Positions 33,948 through 42,685 of a DNA stretch of 64,000 nt are shown in pieces. This DNA comes from UBA7985 sp002690455 (lineage in GTDB: Bacteria; Pseudomonadota; Alphaproteobacteria; UBA7985): the NCBI GenBank assembly GCA_965662775.1, contig CBFIIW010000009.1, forward strand, positions 1-64,000. The letters run 5' to 3'. Position numbers and translations under genes: made by a program. Within the stretch, counting starts at the first letter, position 1; every line of letters starts with the position of its first letter. The notes under the pieces are model-generated. The model was not told where the DNA came from. It was given only the letters and a program-made list of their open reading frames with translations, and made no database searches.

Positions 33948-35632
33948 GCGATCAGGAAAAAGACCCGCCTGAAGGCGTGAAGGCCAAAGCCCGCGCCCAA
34001 GCAGAAGCCCGAGTGAAGCGCGTCGAGGCTGCAGAAGCAGCCAAGGCAGCCAAGACTGCTCCTACAACCCCACAGGCAGCTGAGGCTTCCAAGTTGAAGT
34101 CTGCAGCGCAGTCCGTCTCCAACCCCGCAACGCCGGGTACCGGTTCGGTTTCTGCCGCAACGCCAGAGGCTGATCCCAATCAGGAGCAGCCAATAACGGC
34201 CCGCGCCAGTGCGGAACAGCGCGCGTTGGAGGCAATCTATCTGCCGGCTCGAACGCAGGACAAGTCCGAGCTGGCCGTCCTCGAAAAATCCGAAGAACCG
34301 ATTACGATTGTTCGTGATCGAACGGTCGTCTTTGCCTTTTTGGCGCTGTTCATCGGCTTTGGTGGGTTCATTGCCTGGGCCTCGTTGGTGAAGCTCTCTC
34401 AAGGGGTGTTTGCGCAGGGGCAAGTCGCCGTGGACAGCCAGCGGAAGACCGTCCAGCACCTCGAAGGCGGGATTATCGAGAGCATCTTTGTGCGAGAGGG
34501 CGATATGGTCGAAGCCGGCCAGCAGCTGATTGTGCTCCAAGACGTTCAGTCGCGCTCCCGGCAGGACCAGATGATCAAGCGCCTCGGGGTGCTCACAGCG
34601 ACGCTGGACCGGCTCAAAGCTGAACAACGAAACGATGGTTCGCTGGGCTTCAACAGCCTGACCGACCTAGGGCTGTCCGAAGCGGACGAGTCCGAGATTT
34701 TCTTCCAGCAGCGGGAGCTTTACCTCGACAGACTCGATCAGCTCGAGGGCGCAAAACAAATGCTGATCACACGTATAGCGCGGTTTGAGGAAGACATCAC
34801 AGGCCGGTTGGCCCAGATCAGGGCATTGGAAGCGCAGCGTTCGATCAATCAGGAAGAGTTGGCCAATCTGCGTGCTTTGCTGGCGAGTAATTTAACGCAG
34901 CGTGACAAGGTTGTGGCCAAGGAGCTGTCGCTGAGCGAGACGGACTTCCAGATCGCCCAGCAGCGGTCGGCCATTGGTCAGCTCAACGTCCAGATCGAGG
35001 AAGCCAAGGCTGAGTCGCTCCAGCTCGACCGCGACCGCCGCCGGGAGGTGTCAGAGGAGATTGCAAAGACACAGAATGCCATTCTGGAGATCGAAGAAGA
35101 GCTGCTTGGATTGCGTGATGTTGTCTCCCGGACGCAGATCACCGCACCGCAAAAGGGGCGGGTGCTGAACCTTTCGTTTGCAACCGTGGGCGGGGTTATT
35201 CCGCCCTCTGAGCCCATCATGCAAATTGTGCCTGACGATGACGAACTTGTCGTCGAGGCCCAGTTGCGCACCATCGACAGGGATTCGATCAGCATGGGGG
35301 CTGAGGTCAACGCACGATTTACCGCCTTTCCCACGCGTTCCACCCCGGAGCTCATTGGGTTGGTCGATAGCATCTCAGCCGACGTGATCACCGATCCGAA
35401 TTCCGGTACGCCGTACTACAATCTGCGTGTGGTCTTCACGCCGGAGGAATACGCGAGACTGAACGCAGCGCTGGCCGAGCAGGCGCGCTCGGATACGTCG
35501 CGGCGGACGCTTAGCCTGACACCGGGCATGCCGGTCGATATCTTTGTCGATAATGGAGAGCCTAAGCGGCCCATCGAAATCTTCTTCCAGCCGCTCGAAG
35601 AAGTGCTTGACCGAGCCCTGAGGGGGAGCTGA
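33944..35632 (+). CDS. HlyD-family type I secretion membrane-fusion protein with a long cytosolic tail
   Basis: This 562-residue adaptor has a membrane helix at about 127-147 (VVFAFLALFIGFGGFIAWASL), then the barrel/lipoyl pattern GQVAVDSQRKTVQHLEGGIIESIFVREGDMVEAGQ, a long alpha-hairpin coiled coil (about 200-390) and the C-terminal beta-barrel with SRTQITAPQKGRVLNL and LTPGMPVDIF. It links the ABC exporter to the TolC-like pore. The 126-residue cytosolic N-terminal tail is Ala/Lys/Glu/Pro-rich; most HlyD proteins have 10-60 residues there. It overlaps the ABC gene by four bases, and the TolC gene starts 4 bases after its stop. Confidence 0.93.
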   Translation: MSDQEKDPPEGVKAKARAQAEARVKRVEAAEAAKAAKTAPTTPQAAEASKLKSAAQSVSNPATPGTGSVSAATPEADPNQEQPITARASAEQRALEAIYLPARTQDKSELAVLEKSEEPITIVRDRTVVFAFLALFIGFGGFIAWASLVKLSQGVFAQGQVAVDSQRKTVQHLEGGIIESIFVREGDMVEAGQQLIVLQDVQSRSRQDQMIKRLGVLTATLDRLKAEQRNDGSLGFNSLTDLGLSEADESEIFFQQRELYLDRLDQLEGAKQMLITRIARFEEDITGRLAQIRALEAQRSINQEELANLRALLASNLTQRDKVVAKELSLSETDFQIAQQRSAIGQLNVQIEEAKAESLQLDRDRRREVSEEIAKTQNAILEIEEELLGLRDVVSRTQITAPQKGRVLNLSFATVGGVIPPSEPIMQIVPDDDELVVEAQLRTIDRDSISMGAEVNARFTAFPTRSTPELIGLVDSISADVITDPNSGTPYYNLRVVFTPEEYARLNAALAEQARSDTSRRTLSLTPGMPVDIFVDNGEPKRPIEIFFQPLEEVLDRALRGS

Positions 35633-35636
35633 CCGC

Positions 35637-36950
35637 ATGGCCTATCAGATCGTGGACGACGACATTCAGAAACCGCTGGCGCGCCTGCTGGCGGCTGTCG
35701 TGGTCAGCCTGGCTGCCCTCTGCATGTCTCCGTGTCTTGTGCTCGCTCAGCAGTCTGGTCCGCAGGAAGCAGCCGCATACCCGGTGGCAACAGCAATTGG
35801 CGATGCGCTGAACCGGGATGCGCGCGTCGGCGCTGCGCAGGCAGAGGCCGAGGGCGCTCGCTATACGATTAATCAAGCCAAAGCGGGCCGCTATCCCACA
35901 ATCCGGTCCGTTACAGACCTCTCGGGCAATCCGATTTCCGGGGACAGCACGCAAGTGCTGGGGATCGCAGTCGAACAGCCGCTGCTCGACTGGGGCAAAA
36001 CCCGAGCCGAAGTCCAGGCGGCGCGACGGCTTGCTGAAGCGCAGGCTTCGATGGTGGATGCCACCCGCCTGGATATCGCTGAGGAAGTGTCAGAGGCCTA
36101 CCTGACGCTGGTTCGGGAGCTAGACCTGCTGAACATTCTCAATCGCCAGCTCGCCGACCTCGTGGAGCAGGTTGGCGGATTGCAGGCGCAGGTGAATGCG
36201 GGGGTCGCAACACGCGTTGACCTGCGCAAGGTCGAAACTGAGATTTCCCTGACCCGCTCGGAAATTGCCCGCGCCGAGTTCCAAGTCATCCGTGCGCAGC
36301 AGCAGCTGCAACGTCTGACGGGAACCAAGCAGACTAACGGCGTAACCCAAGTCCAGATCGAAGCCTTCTATCTCGCCTTTCGCGCAGAAACGTTGGAGGA
36401 GGCGCAGACCCGGGCACAGATCAACCATCCTGATATCATTGCCTTTTCTCGTCGACTCGCAGGCAAGCAGGCCGAAGTCAAAGCTGCCCAACGTGGCCGG
36501 TTCCCAGGCATAAACCTGCGGGGACAGCTTGCGGGCGGTTGGCGTAACGGCTCGTTCGGAGACGAGTCAGGGATTTCGCTCACGCTGTCCGCACCGCTGT
36601 ACCAGGGAAACCGCCTGTTTGCCGGACAACGCCGGGTTGAAGAAGAGCTGAAGGCGCTTCAGCAGGAATATATTTTCGAACTTGAACGTCTTGTGGAGAA
36701 CGTAACTTTTGGCTGGAACAACATAGCCTCTTTGGAGCGTTCAGTTGGGCAGTTGCAGCAACAGGTTCGTCAGAACCAATCAAGGGTGGCAGACGTGGAA
36801 GAAGAACGTCGCGCGGGCCTTGCTACGACCAGTGATGTGATCGACGCAAAAAAAGCGTGGTTCCGCAGCCAACAACTGGTGGTAGAGGAAACGGGTCGCC
36901 TCAACGAAGCCCGTATGCTCAGCCTGTTAAATATGGGTACGGTTCAGTAG
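35637..36950 (+). CDS. TolC-family outer-membrane channel of the type I secretion system
   Basis: The 437-residue protein has a signal-peptide-like segment (ARLLAAVVVSLAALCMSPCLVLAQ, cut near residue 38) and two repeated coiled-coil halves of the outer membrane efflux protein family. These show as DARVGAAQAEAEGARYTINQAKAGRYPTI and later as INHPDIIAFSRRLAGKQAEVKAAQRGRFPGI. The C-terminal RAGLATTSDVIDAKKAWF is the family's conserved block. It completes the tripartite exporter with the two genes before it. No hydrophobic stop or truncation is seen. Confidence 0.92.
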   Translation: MAYQIVDDDIQKPLARLLAAVVVSLAALCMSPCLVLAQQSGPQEAAAYPVATAIGDALNRDARVGAAQAEAEGARYTINQAKAGRYPTIRSVTDLSGNPISGDSTQVLGIAVEQPLLDWGKTRAEVQAARRLAEAQASMVDATRLDIAEEVSEAYLTLVRELDLLNILNRQLADLVEQVGGLQAQVNAGVATRVDLRKVETEISLTRSEIARAEFQVIRAQQQLQRLTGTKQTNGVTQVQIEAFYLAFRAETLEEAQTRAQINHPDIIAFSRRLAGKQAEVKAAQRGRFPGINLRGQLAGGWRNGSFGDESGISLTLSAPLYQGNRLFAGQRRVEEELKALQQEYIFELERLVENVTFGWNNIASLERSVGQLQQQVRQNQSRVADVEEERRAGLATTSDVIDAKKAWFRSQQLVVEETGRLNEARMLSLLNMGTVQ

Positions 36951-37277
36951 CACCACAGCAGCGTGCCGAGGCGGGGCCTCAGGCCCTGATGCTCGGTGAC
37001 TCATCCCCTTCTTCGCATAATCTTCTGCGGCAAAGTGGCGAGACCTAGGCTCTCTGATTCAGGTAATTGTATTGCTCGGTGCGGCAACAAGCCCGCGCCA
37101 TAGTGGCTTGTTCGCCTGCATTCCGCGAACATAGTTTGATGCATGGCTGTTAAACGAGCCAAATTTGGCGAAAGTGTGCTAGGGCTGTTGAAATAGGTCA
37201 GCAATACAGACGTTTTTTTTTGGGTCCTTCTGCCGAGGTTTGGGGGGCCCATTCGCGTCTTAACAGGGAGAAGAAAT
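36951..37277. other. Gene-free region upstream of the glutamate-synthase-like gene
   Basis: 327 bases without a gene. A GGGCCTCAGGCCC palindrome lies at 36974-36986 just after the TolC stop. An uninterrupted T-run (about 37213-37221) lies 57 bases before the next start. A strong ribosome site GGGAGAAG is at 37266-37273. I could not identify promoter boxes with confidence. Confidence 0.5.
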
Positions 37278-40200
37278 TTGAAGACAGGTGTGCCAGCTTC
37301 TGAGTCCATCAGCCTGCTCGATTTCGCTGAAGATCATTCCAGCTGTGGGGTTGGTTTCCTGACCCGCAAGGGCGGAGACTTTTCGCACGATATCATCGAG
37401 AAGGTGCACGAAGCCCTGTGCGCGGTTCCACACCGCGGTGGCATGGGAGCAGACGGCACGGGCGATGGCGCCGGAGTCTGCATTGATCTGTCCCCCAAAT
37501 TTTTCGCTAAAGTGACGGGTGAGACCGAGCTCGCCTATGGCAAATTTGCTGTTGGAAATTTCTTCCTGCCCGTGCGCTCTGAGATGCACGGGGAGGCAAT
37601 TGCCATCATCGACCGCGCACTGAAGCACTATGACTTCCACGTCATCGCGCAGCGTCGCGTGCCAGTGAACCACGAAGCCCTGCGACCTGCTTCAGTCGGC
37701 GCGCAGTTGGACATGCATCAATGGATTTTTGTGCCTGATGATACCAGCTTGAGCGCGCGCCAGATCGATCAGGCAACCTATGATATTTTGCTGGAAATTG
37801 AGGAGCAGGCCTACACGCGCGAAAACCTCGCTGGGTTCTACCCGGTCTCTCTCTCTTCGAAGACGCAAGTGCTGAAGGGCCAGCTGAATTCGTGGGAAGT
37901 GATTCCCTATTTTCTCGATCTGCAGGACAGTGACTACGAAGCTCGTTCGCTGTTTTTTCACACCCGGTTTTCGACCAATACAGACAGCCAGCCTGCCATG
38001 GCCCAACCCTTCAGACAGATGGCCCATAACGGCGAGTTGAACACAGACAAGAAAAACCGTCTGTCCGAAGACGCCATCGCCCGTACGAAAAACCGACGCA
38101 TCCACTCGCCTGTTGGGCAATCAGATTCGGCGCGTCTGGATCAGACACTGTCACGCCGTATTCACGAAGACGAGTTGGATATGATCGAGGCGGTGGTCGC
38201 AATGATGCCTCCGGCGTGGGAGAACGATCCCTCAATTCCGCAGCACGTTCGAGATATGCTGGAGTATTTCTCGCTCTATGAGGAAAAGAACGACGGTCCA
38301 GCAGCGGTAATTTTCGGTGATGGTGAAGTCGTAGGCGCGCGACTGGACCGTTTGGGCCTGCGCCCGCTTCGCTCGATCGAAACCGACGATTACCTGTGTG
38401 CGATGTCCGAAGCCGGGCAGATTGACTTCCCCTCAGATAAAGTAATCTCGCGCGGTCGGGTCGAATCGGGAGGCACGCTTTACTACGATCACCGTCGCGG
38501 GCGTTCTTTCAATACCATGGAGACGCTTGAAGACCTTGCGGGCCGCAAGGACTACCGCGCGCTGCTCGAGGCAGCTCGGATCAACCTTGAAGATTTGCCG
38601 GTCCCAACGGTTTCTGAGTCGGCGCTGGACGACAGCCTGAACGCCTATCAGCGGTTTGTTGCCTATAGCTTGAACCAAGAAAGCCTTAAGCTGCTCATGG
38701 ATCCCATGTTGCAGAACGGTGCGGAAAAGGTCTCCGCTATGGGCTACGGGTACGCCATTAATGCGCTATCTGATGAAGAAGGCGGAATGGCGAAGTACTT
38801 CAGCCAGCGGTTTGCGCAAGTGACCAATCCGCCGCTTGATTCAATCCGGGAGGCCGACGGCATGACCCTGCGCGTTGCGCTGGGTGCCCGTCCGATGTTC
38901 TCGACGGCGTCGACCACGCAGATCGTGATTCCTTCTCCAGTGCTAACGCCGCGTGAGTTGTCCCAGTTGGAAGCGCAGGCCCAGGCGCCGGTAGCGCGCT
39001 TTGACATGCTGTTCGATCACGGCGCGAAAGTAGACAGCGATGCGCTCGAAGGGGCACTGGCGCAGCTATGCGATGCCGTTGCCGAGCGTATTCGGGAACA
39101 TGGTGGTCTGATTGTTATATCCGATCGGGGGATCAGCAAGGATCGGGCGGCGTTGCCGCTTATCCTCACCATTGCGGCGCTGAACCAACGACTGATCAAT
39201 GAAGGGCTGCGCTTTCGGGGATCAATCATCGTTGAGAGCGGGCAAATGGCCTCCTCCCACCATGTCTCCACGGCGCTGGGCTTCGGGGCATCAGCGGTAA
39301 TGCCGTTGTCTGTCATTGCTCGGGCCCAGGACAAGTACGCTTCGTCAGAGGAACAAGACGTAGCCATCCGTAAGTTTGTTAAGGCTTGCGAGAAGGCACT
39401 GATGAAAACCATGGGCAAGGTTGGTCTGTGCACTGCGGAGTCCTACATCGGCGGCGAGTTCTTTGAGCCCAACTTCTTCGACACCAATTCCGGCAAACTG
39501 GCGGAGTTCTTTCCCAACATGCACTCGCCGGTCGGCGGGGTCGGGCTCGAAACGGTAATCAAGAGCGCTTTTGATTGGCACAGTCACGCGCTCGGCGTCA
39601 GCGAGGAAGGGGATATTCCATTGCTGGGGCTGTTCAAAGAACGCAACGACGGCGCCGGCCATTCGTACGGTCTGGCGGCCGTGCGTGGCTTTGAAGAGCT
39701 GACGGCGGAGCCGATCCGTCTGACTTCCAAGGTTGATGACGAAGGTGAAGATGGGCAGGACGCCAGTAACGTCAAGATCAGCGAAGAAGACATGTCGCTG
39801 AACACCGTCAGCCGATTGTTCGATGCCTTCGGTGTGGACGACCGCGCCTATGTCGATACTAGCTTTGACGTGCGTAGTCCGGCGGAAATCAACGGGTTCG
39901 AGATGACCCCTGGCTACCGCGCGTTTATCGACATGATGGCGAAGGAGCGCGCTCGTCGCCCTGCAGCGTTGCGTGACGTATTGGCGTTGCCCGCTGATTT
40001 GAGCGACTGCGTTAGTGATGCAGATATTCTGGCTAGGCTGGAGGCCTTCGACACCGTTGGCAATATCAGCATCGCCGTGCAAGGGGTGGGCGCGAACCGG
40101 CTGGCGCAAGCAGTGGCTGGGTCAGCCTTTGAGGGCAAGGCGGTTGCCGTCGATGGCCCGCTAGGGCTGAAGGGCGTGCAACCAGCCGATGAGATCTGCC

Positions 40201-42671
40201 GTACATTTGCCGGTGGTGCTATGTCACACGGTGCGTTGGTCGCAGCGGCACACGAAGCCGTGGCCCATGGTATCAATATGGTTGGCGGCTTTTCCAACTC
40301 TGGCGAGGGCGGTGAACACTTCACCCGCTACGGCACCCTTCGTGCCAGTCGGATCAAACAGATTGCTTCGGGCCGCTTCGGTGTCTGGACGGGTTACCTG
40401 GCCGATCCGAGCCTTGAGGAACTGGAGATCAAGATCGCTCAGGGCGCTAAGCCGGGCGAAGGCGGACAACTGCCGGGGCAGAAGGTAACCGTTGAAATCG
40501 CCGCCGCCCGGGGCGGAACGCCGGGGGTTGAGCTGGTCTCGCCGCCGCCCCATCACGACACCTATTCAATCGAGGATCTGGCCCAGCTGATTCACGACTG
40601 CAAGGCTGCGCGGGTTCGGGTGATCGTCAAATTGGTTTCCTCGGAGGGTATCGGCACCATCGCTGTCGGTGTGGCAAAGGCTGGCGCTGACATTATCAAC
40701 GTCGCCGGGAATACCGGCGGGACCGGTGCTGCGCAAGTGACGTCGCTGAAGAACACCGGGCGTGCGGCTGAAATCGGGCTGGCTGAGGTGCATCAGGCGC
40801 TTTGCCGTACCGGCCTACGCCAGAAGGTAACATTGCGCTGTTCAGGAGCGCACCAGACCGGTTCCGACGTGGTAAAATCCGCGTTGCTGGGCGGTGACAG
40901 CTTTGAGTTCGGCACCACGGCGCTGATGATGCTCAAGTGTGTCATGGCCAAAAACTGTAATGTCAAATGCCCGGCGGGACTGACCACCAATGCTGAGGCT
41001 TTTGAAGGCGATCCGCGTGCGTTGGCGCAGTACCTGATCAACGTCGCTCACGAGGTTCGGGAAATCCTTGCCCAGCTGGGCCTGCGGTCGCTGTGGGATG
41101 CTCGTGGTCGGACTGATTTGCTGCAGCTGCTGGCGCATCAGAACCGGGTAGGGCAGATGGACATGCACCGCATGCTCGCGGTTTTGCCAGAGCGGCCGAT
41201 TGCCGAGCCTGTCTACCTGGAGGCTAACTTTACCGTTGACGATGCGCTGCTTGACCAGATCCGTCCGGCCCTTCTCGACCCAGCCTCGACCGAGATCAAC
41301 GTGAGCTATGCCCCGCGTCTGTCCAACCGTAACAAGACCACCGGTGGTCAATTGGCCATCGATATCGAGCGTATCCTGCAGTACGAGATGCAGGCGGCGG
41401 TGGCAGAGGCCTCGCCCATCATCAGTGTCGATGACCGCGGGCGGCGGACGCTGCTGCCTGAGAGCCTGCGGGTGAACCTCACTGGTCCAGCGGGTCAGTC
41501 TTTTGGTGCCTTCTGCAATGCCGGTATGGTCCTCAACTTGCGCGGGACGGCCAACGACGGCGTGGGCAAGGGTCAGTCTGGCGGCATCATCGCGGTCGTC
41601 TCACCCGGGGGCGGCAGTCGTGAAAACGCACTGATCGGTAACTTCGGCCTCTTCGGTGCGACTGGCGGTCAACTGTTTGTCGAAGGCAAAGCTGGAGACC
41701 GGTTCTGTGTGCGCAATTCCGGTGCGACGGCGGTGATCGAGGGCGTGGGCGATTTCGGCTGTGAGTACATGACCAATGGTGCCGTTCTCAATCTGGGCGG
41801 TTTTGGTTACGGCTTTTGCAACGGTATGTCTGGAGGTGTTGCCTACCAGTATGACCCTGAGGGTCGACTGGATGATTTCTACTCGCGTGATTCAGTCTCC
41901 CTGACCCCGCTGTCATCCGATGACGCGCTCAGTGCAGAGCACCGGCTGGCTGCGCGCACCATGTTAGAACGGCACGTGAATCAAACAAATTCGGCGCTGG
42001 GGCGCCGGATTTTGGAGAACTGGGCAACTGAGGTCGCCCACTTCCGCTACGCCACGCCGTTGGCGCTGGAGGACTATCAGAACTATCAGCACATTGTTGC
42101 CTCGCGCTCGCGCAAGGATCTAGTCGATGAGCTTGCTTTTGCCATGGTCAGCCATCAGCTCGCCAAGCTGAAGCGCGCCATAAAGGATCACAAACCCATG
42201 CTTGGCGGGGCCGTGCCCAATCCGCAGGCGGCTGATTTTGATCCGCAACAGATGTTTGAGCTTGTCAATACCTCGGCCGTGCTCGCCATTGCTCAGAACA
42301 TAGCGCGCGAGCGTTTGTCTCGGACAATGGGAAAGGATGCTGTCGTTGCTGCGCTGTCGCTCGACGTGGCGGTGCAGAAGCTGATTCTGACCGAAGATTT
42401 CTCCGTTCTCTCCAAGCTGTCGGCCTTCGCCAAGACGGCATTGACCTCCTACAGCGATGAGGAACTGGCTGTGCTGATCTCCAACAAGAGGATGCACGAC
42501 TACAAGGCGGCGCTGGATCTGCGCAACGTGCGATTGCGTGATGGGTTTGGCACGTTTGCCTGGATTACGCACCAGGATCGCCTGAACGAAGAGCGTATGG
42601 GTGCGCTGCCGAGTCTGGATGAACTCTTCGCCAAGGCTTCGAGCGCCGAAGTCGTCAAGCTGGCCTCTTAG
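37278..42671 (+). CDS. Divergent, extra-large glutamate synthase-like protein (GltB family)
   Basis: Order of domains: class II glutamine amidotransferase with nucleophile Cys23 after a short propeptide (SSCGVGF) to about 415; central domain about 440-780; FMN-binding synthase domain about 960-1270 (FAGGAMSHGALVAAAHEA, GGFSNSGEGGEHF, GNTGGTGAAQVTSLK); GXGXG domain about 1330-1545; then a helical C-terminal extension of about 250 residues. Total 1797 residues against about 1500 for usual GltB. The iron-sulfur cysteines are C1221, C1227 and C1231 (CX5CX3C), one residue tighter than the usual CX5CX4C. It starts with TTG, well served by GGGAGAAG. No gltD is next to it; a CysJ-like reductase follows 14 bases later. 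Likely an aminating glutamate synthase, but a related amidotransferase-oxidoreductase is possible. Confidence 0.9.
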   Translation: MKTGVPASESISLLDFAEDHSSCGVGFLTRKGGDFSHDIIEKVHEALCAVPHRGGMGADGTGDGAGVCIDLSPKFFAKVTGETELAYGKFAVGNFFLPVRSEMHGEAIAIIDRALKHYDFHVIAQRRVPVNHEALRPASVGAQLDMHQWIFVPDDTSLSARQIDQATYDILLEIEEQAYTRENLAGFYPVSLSSKTQVLKGQLNSWEVIPYFLDLQDSDYEARSLFFHTRFSTNTDSQPAMAQPFRQMAHNGELNTDKKNRLSEDAIARTKNRRIHSPVGQSDSARLDQTLSRRIHEDELDMIEAVVAMMPPAWENDPSIPQHVRDMLEYFSLYEEKNDGPAAVIFGDGEVVGARLDRLGLRPLRSIETDDYLCAMSEAGQIDFPSDKVISRGRVESGGTLYYDHRRGRSFNTMETLEDLAGRKDYRALLEAARINLEDLPVPTVSESALDDSLNAYQRFVAYSLNQESLKLLMDPMLQNGAEKVSAMGYGYAINALSDEEGGMAKYFSQRFAQVTNPPLDSIREADGMTLRVALGARPMFSTASTTQIVIPSPVLTPRELSQLEAQAQAPVARFDMLFDHGAKVDSDALEGALAQLCDAVAERIREHGGLIVISDRGISKDRAALPLILTIAALNQRLINEGLRFRGSIIVESGQMASSHHVSTALGFGASAVMPLSVIARAQDKYASSEEQDVAIRKFVKACEKALMKTMGKVGLCTAESYIGGEFFEPNFFDTNSGKLAEFFPNMHSPVGGVGLETVIKSAFDWHSHALGVSEEGDIPLLGLFKERNDGAGHSYGLAAVRGFEELTAEPIRLTSKVDDEGEDGQDASNVKISEEDMSLNTVSRLFDAFGVDDRAYVDTSFDVRSPAEINGFEMTPGYRAFIDMMAKERARRPAALRDVLALPADLSDCVSDADILARLEAFDTVGNISIAVQGVGANRLAQAVAGSAFEGKAVAVDGPLGLKGVQPADEICRTFAGGAMSHGALVAAAHEAVAHGINMVGGFSNSGEGGEHFTRYGTLRASRIKQIASGRFGVWTGYLADPSLEELEIKIAQGAKPGEGGQLPGQKVTVEIAAARGGTPGVELVSPPPHHDTYSIEDLAQLIHDCKAARVRVIVKLVSSEGIGTIAVGVAKAGADIINVAGNTGGTGAAQVTSLKNTGRAAEIGLAEVHQALCRTGLRQKVTLRCSGAHQTGSDVVKSALLGGDSFEFGTTALMMLKCVMAKNCNVKCPAGLTTNAEAFEGDPRALAQYLINVAHEVREILAQLGLRSLWDARGRTDLLQLLAHQNRVGQMDMHRMLAVLPERPIAEPVYLEANFTVDDALLDQIRPALLDPASTEINVSYAPRLSNRNKTTGGQLAIDIERILQYEMQAAVAEASPIISVDDRGRRTLLPESLRVNLTGPAGQSFGAFCNAGMVLNLRGTANDGVGKGQSGGIIAVVSPGGGSRENALIGNFGLFGATGGQLFVEGKAGDRFCVRNSGATAVIEGVGDFGCEYMTNGAVLNLGGFGYGFCNGMSGGVAYQYDPEGRLDDFYSRDSVSLTPLSSDDALSAEHRLAARTMLERHVNQTNSALGRRILENWATEVAHFRYATPLALEDYQNYQHIVASRSRKDLVDELAFAMVSHQLAKLKRAIKDHKPMLGGAVPNPQAADFDPQQMFELVNTSAVLAIAQNIARERLSRTMGKDAVVAALSLDVAVQKLILTEDFSVLSKLSAFAKTALTSYSDEELAVLISNKRMHDYKAALDLRNVRLRDGFGTFAWITHQDRLNEERMGALPSLDELFAKASSAEVVKLAS

Positions 42672-42685
42672 GGGAAGGTGAAGAC

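Noticed and set aside
33692..34627. Minus-strand frame across the ABC/adaptor junction
   Set aside because: It is antisense to a four-base overlapping gene pair; cysteine- and leucine-rich translation comes from the Ala/Lys-rich sense tails.
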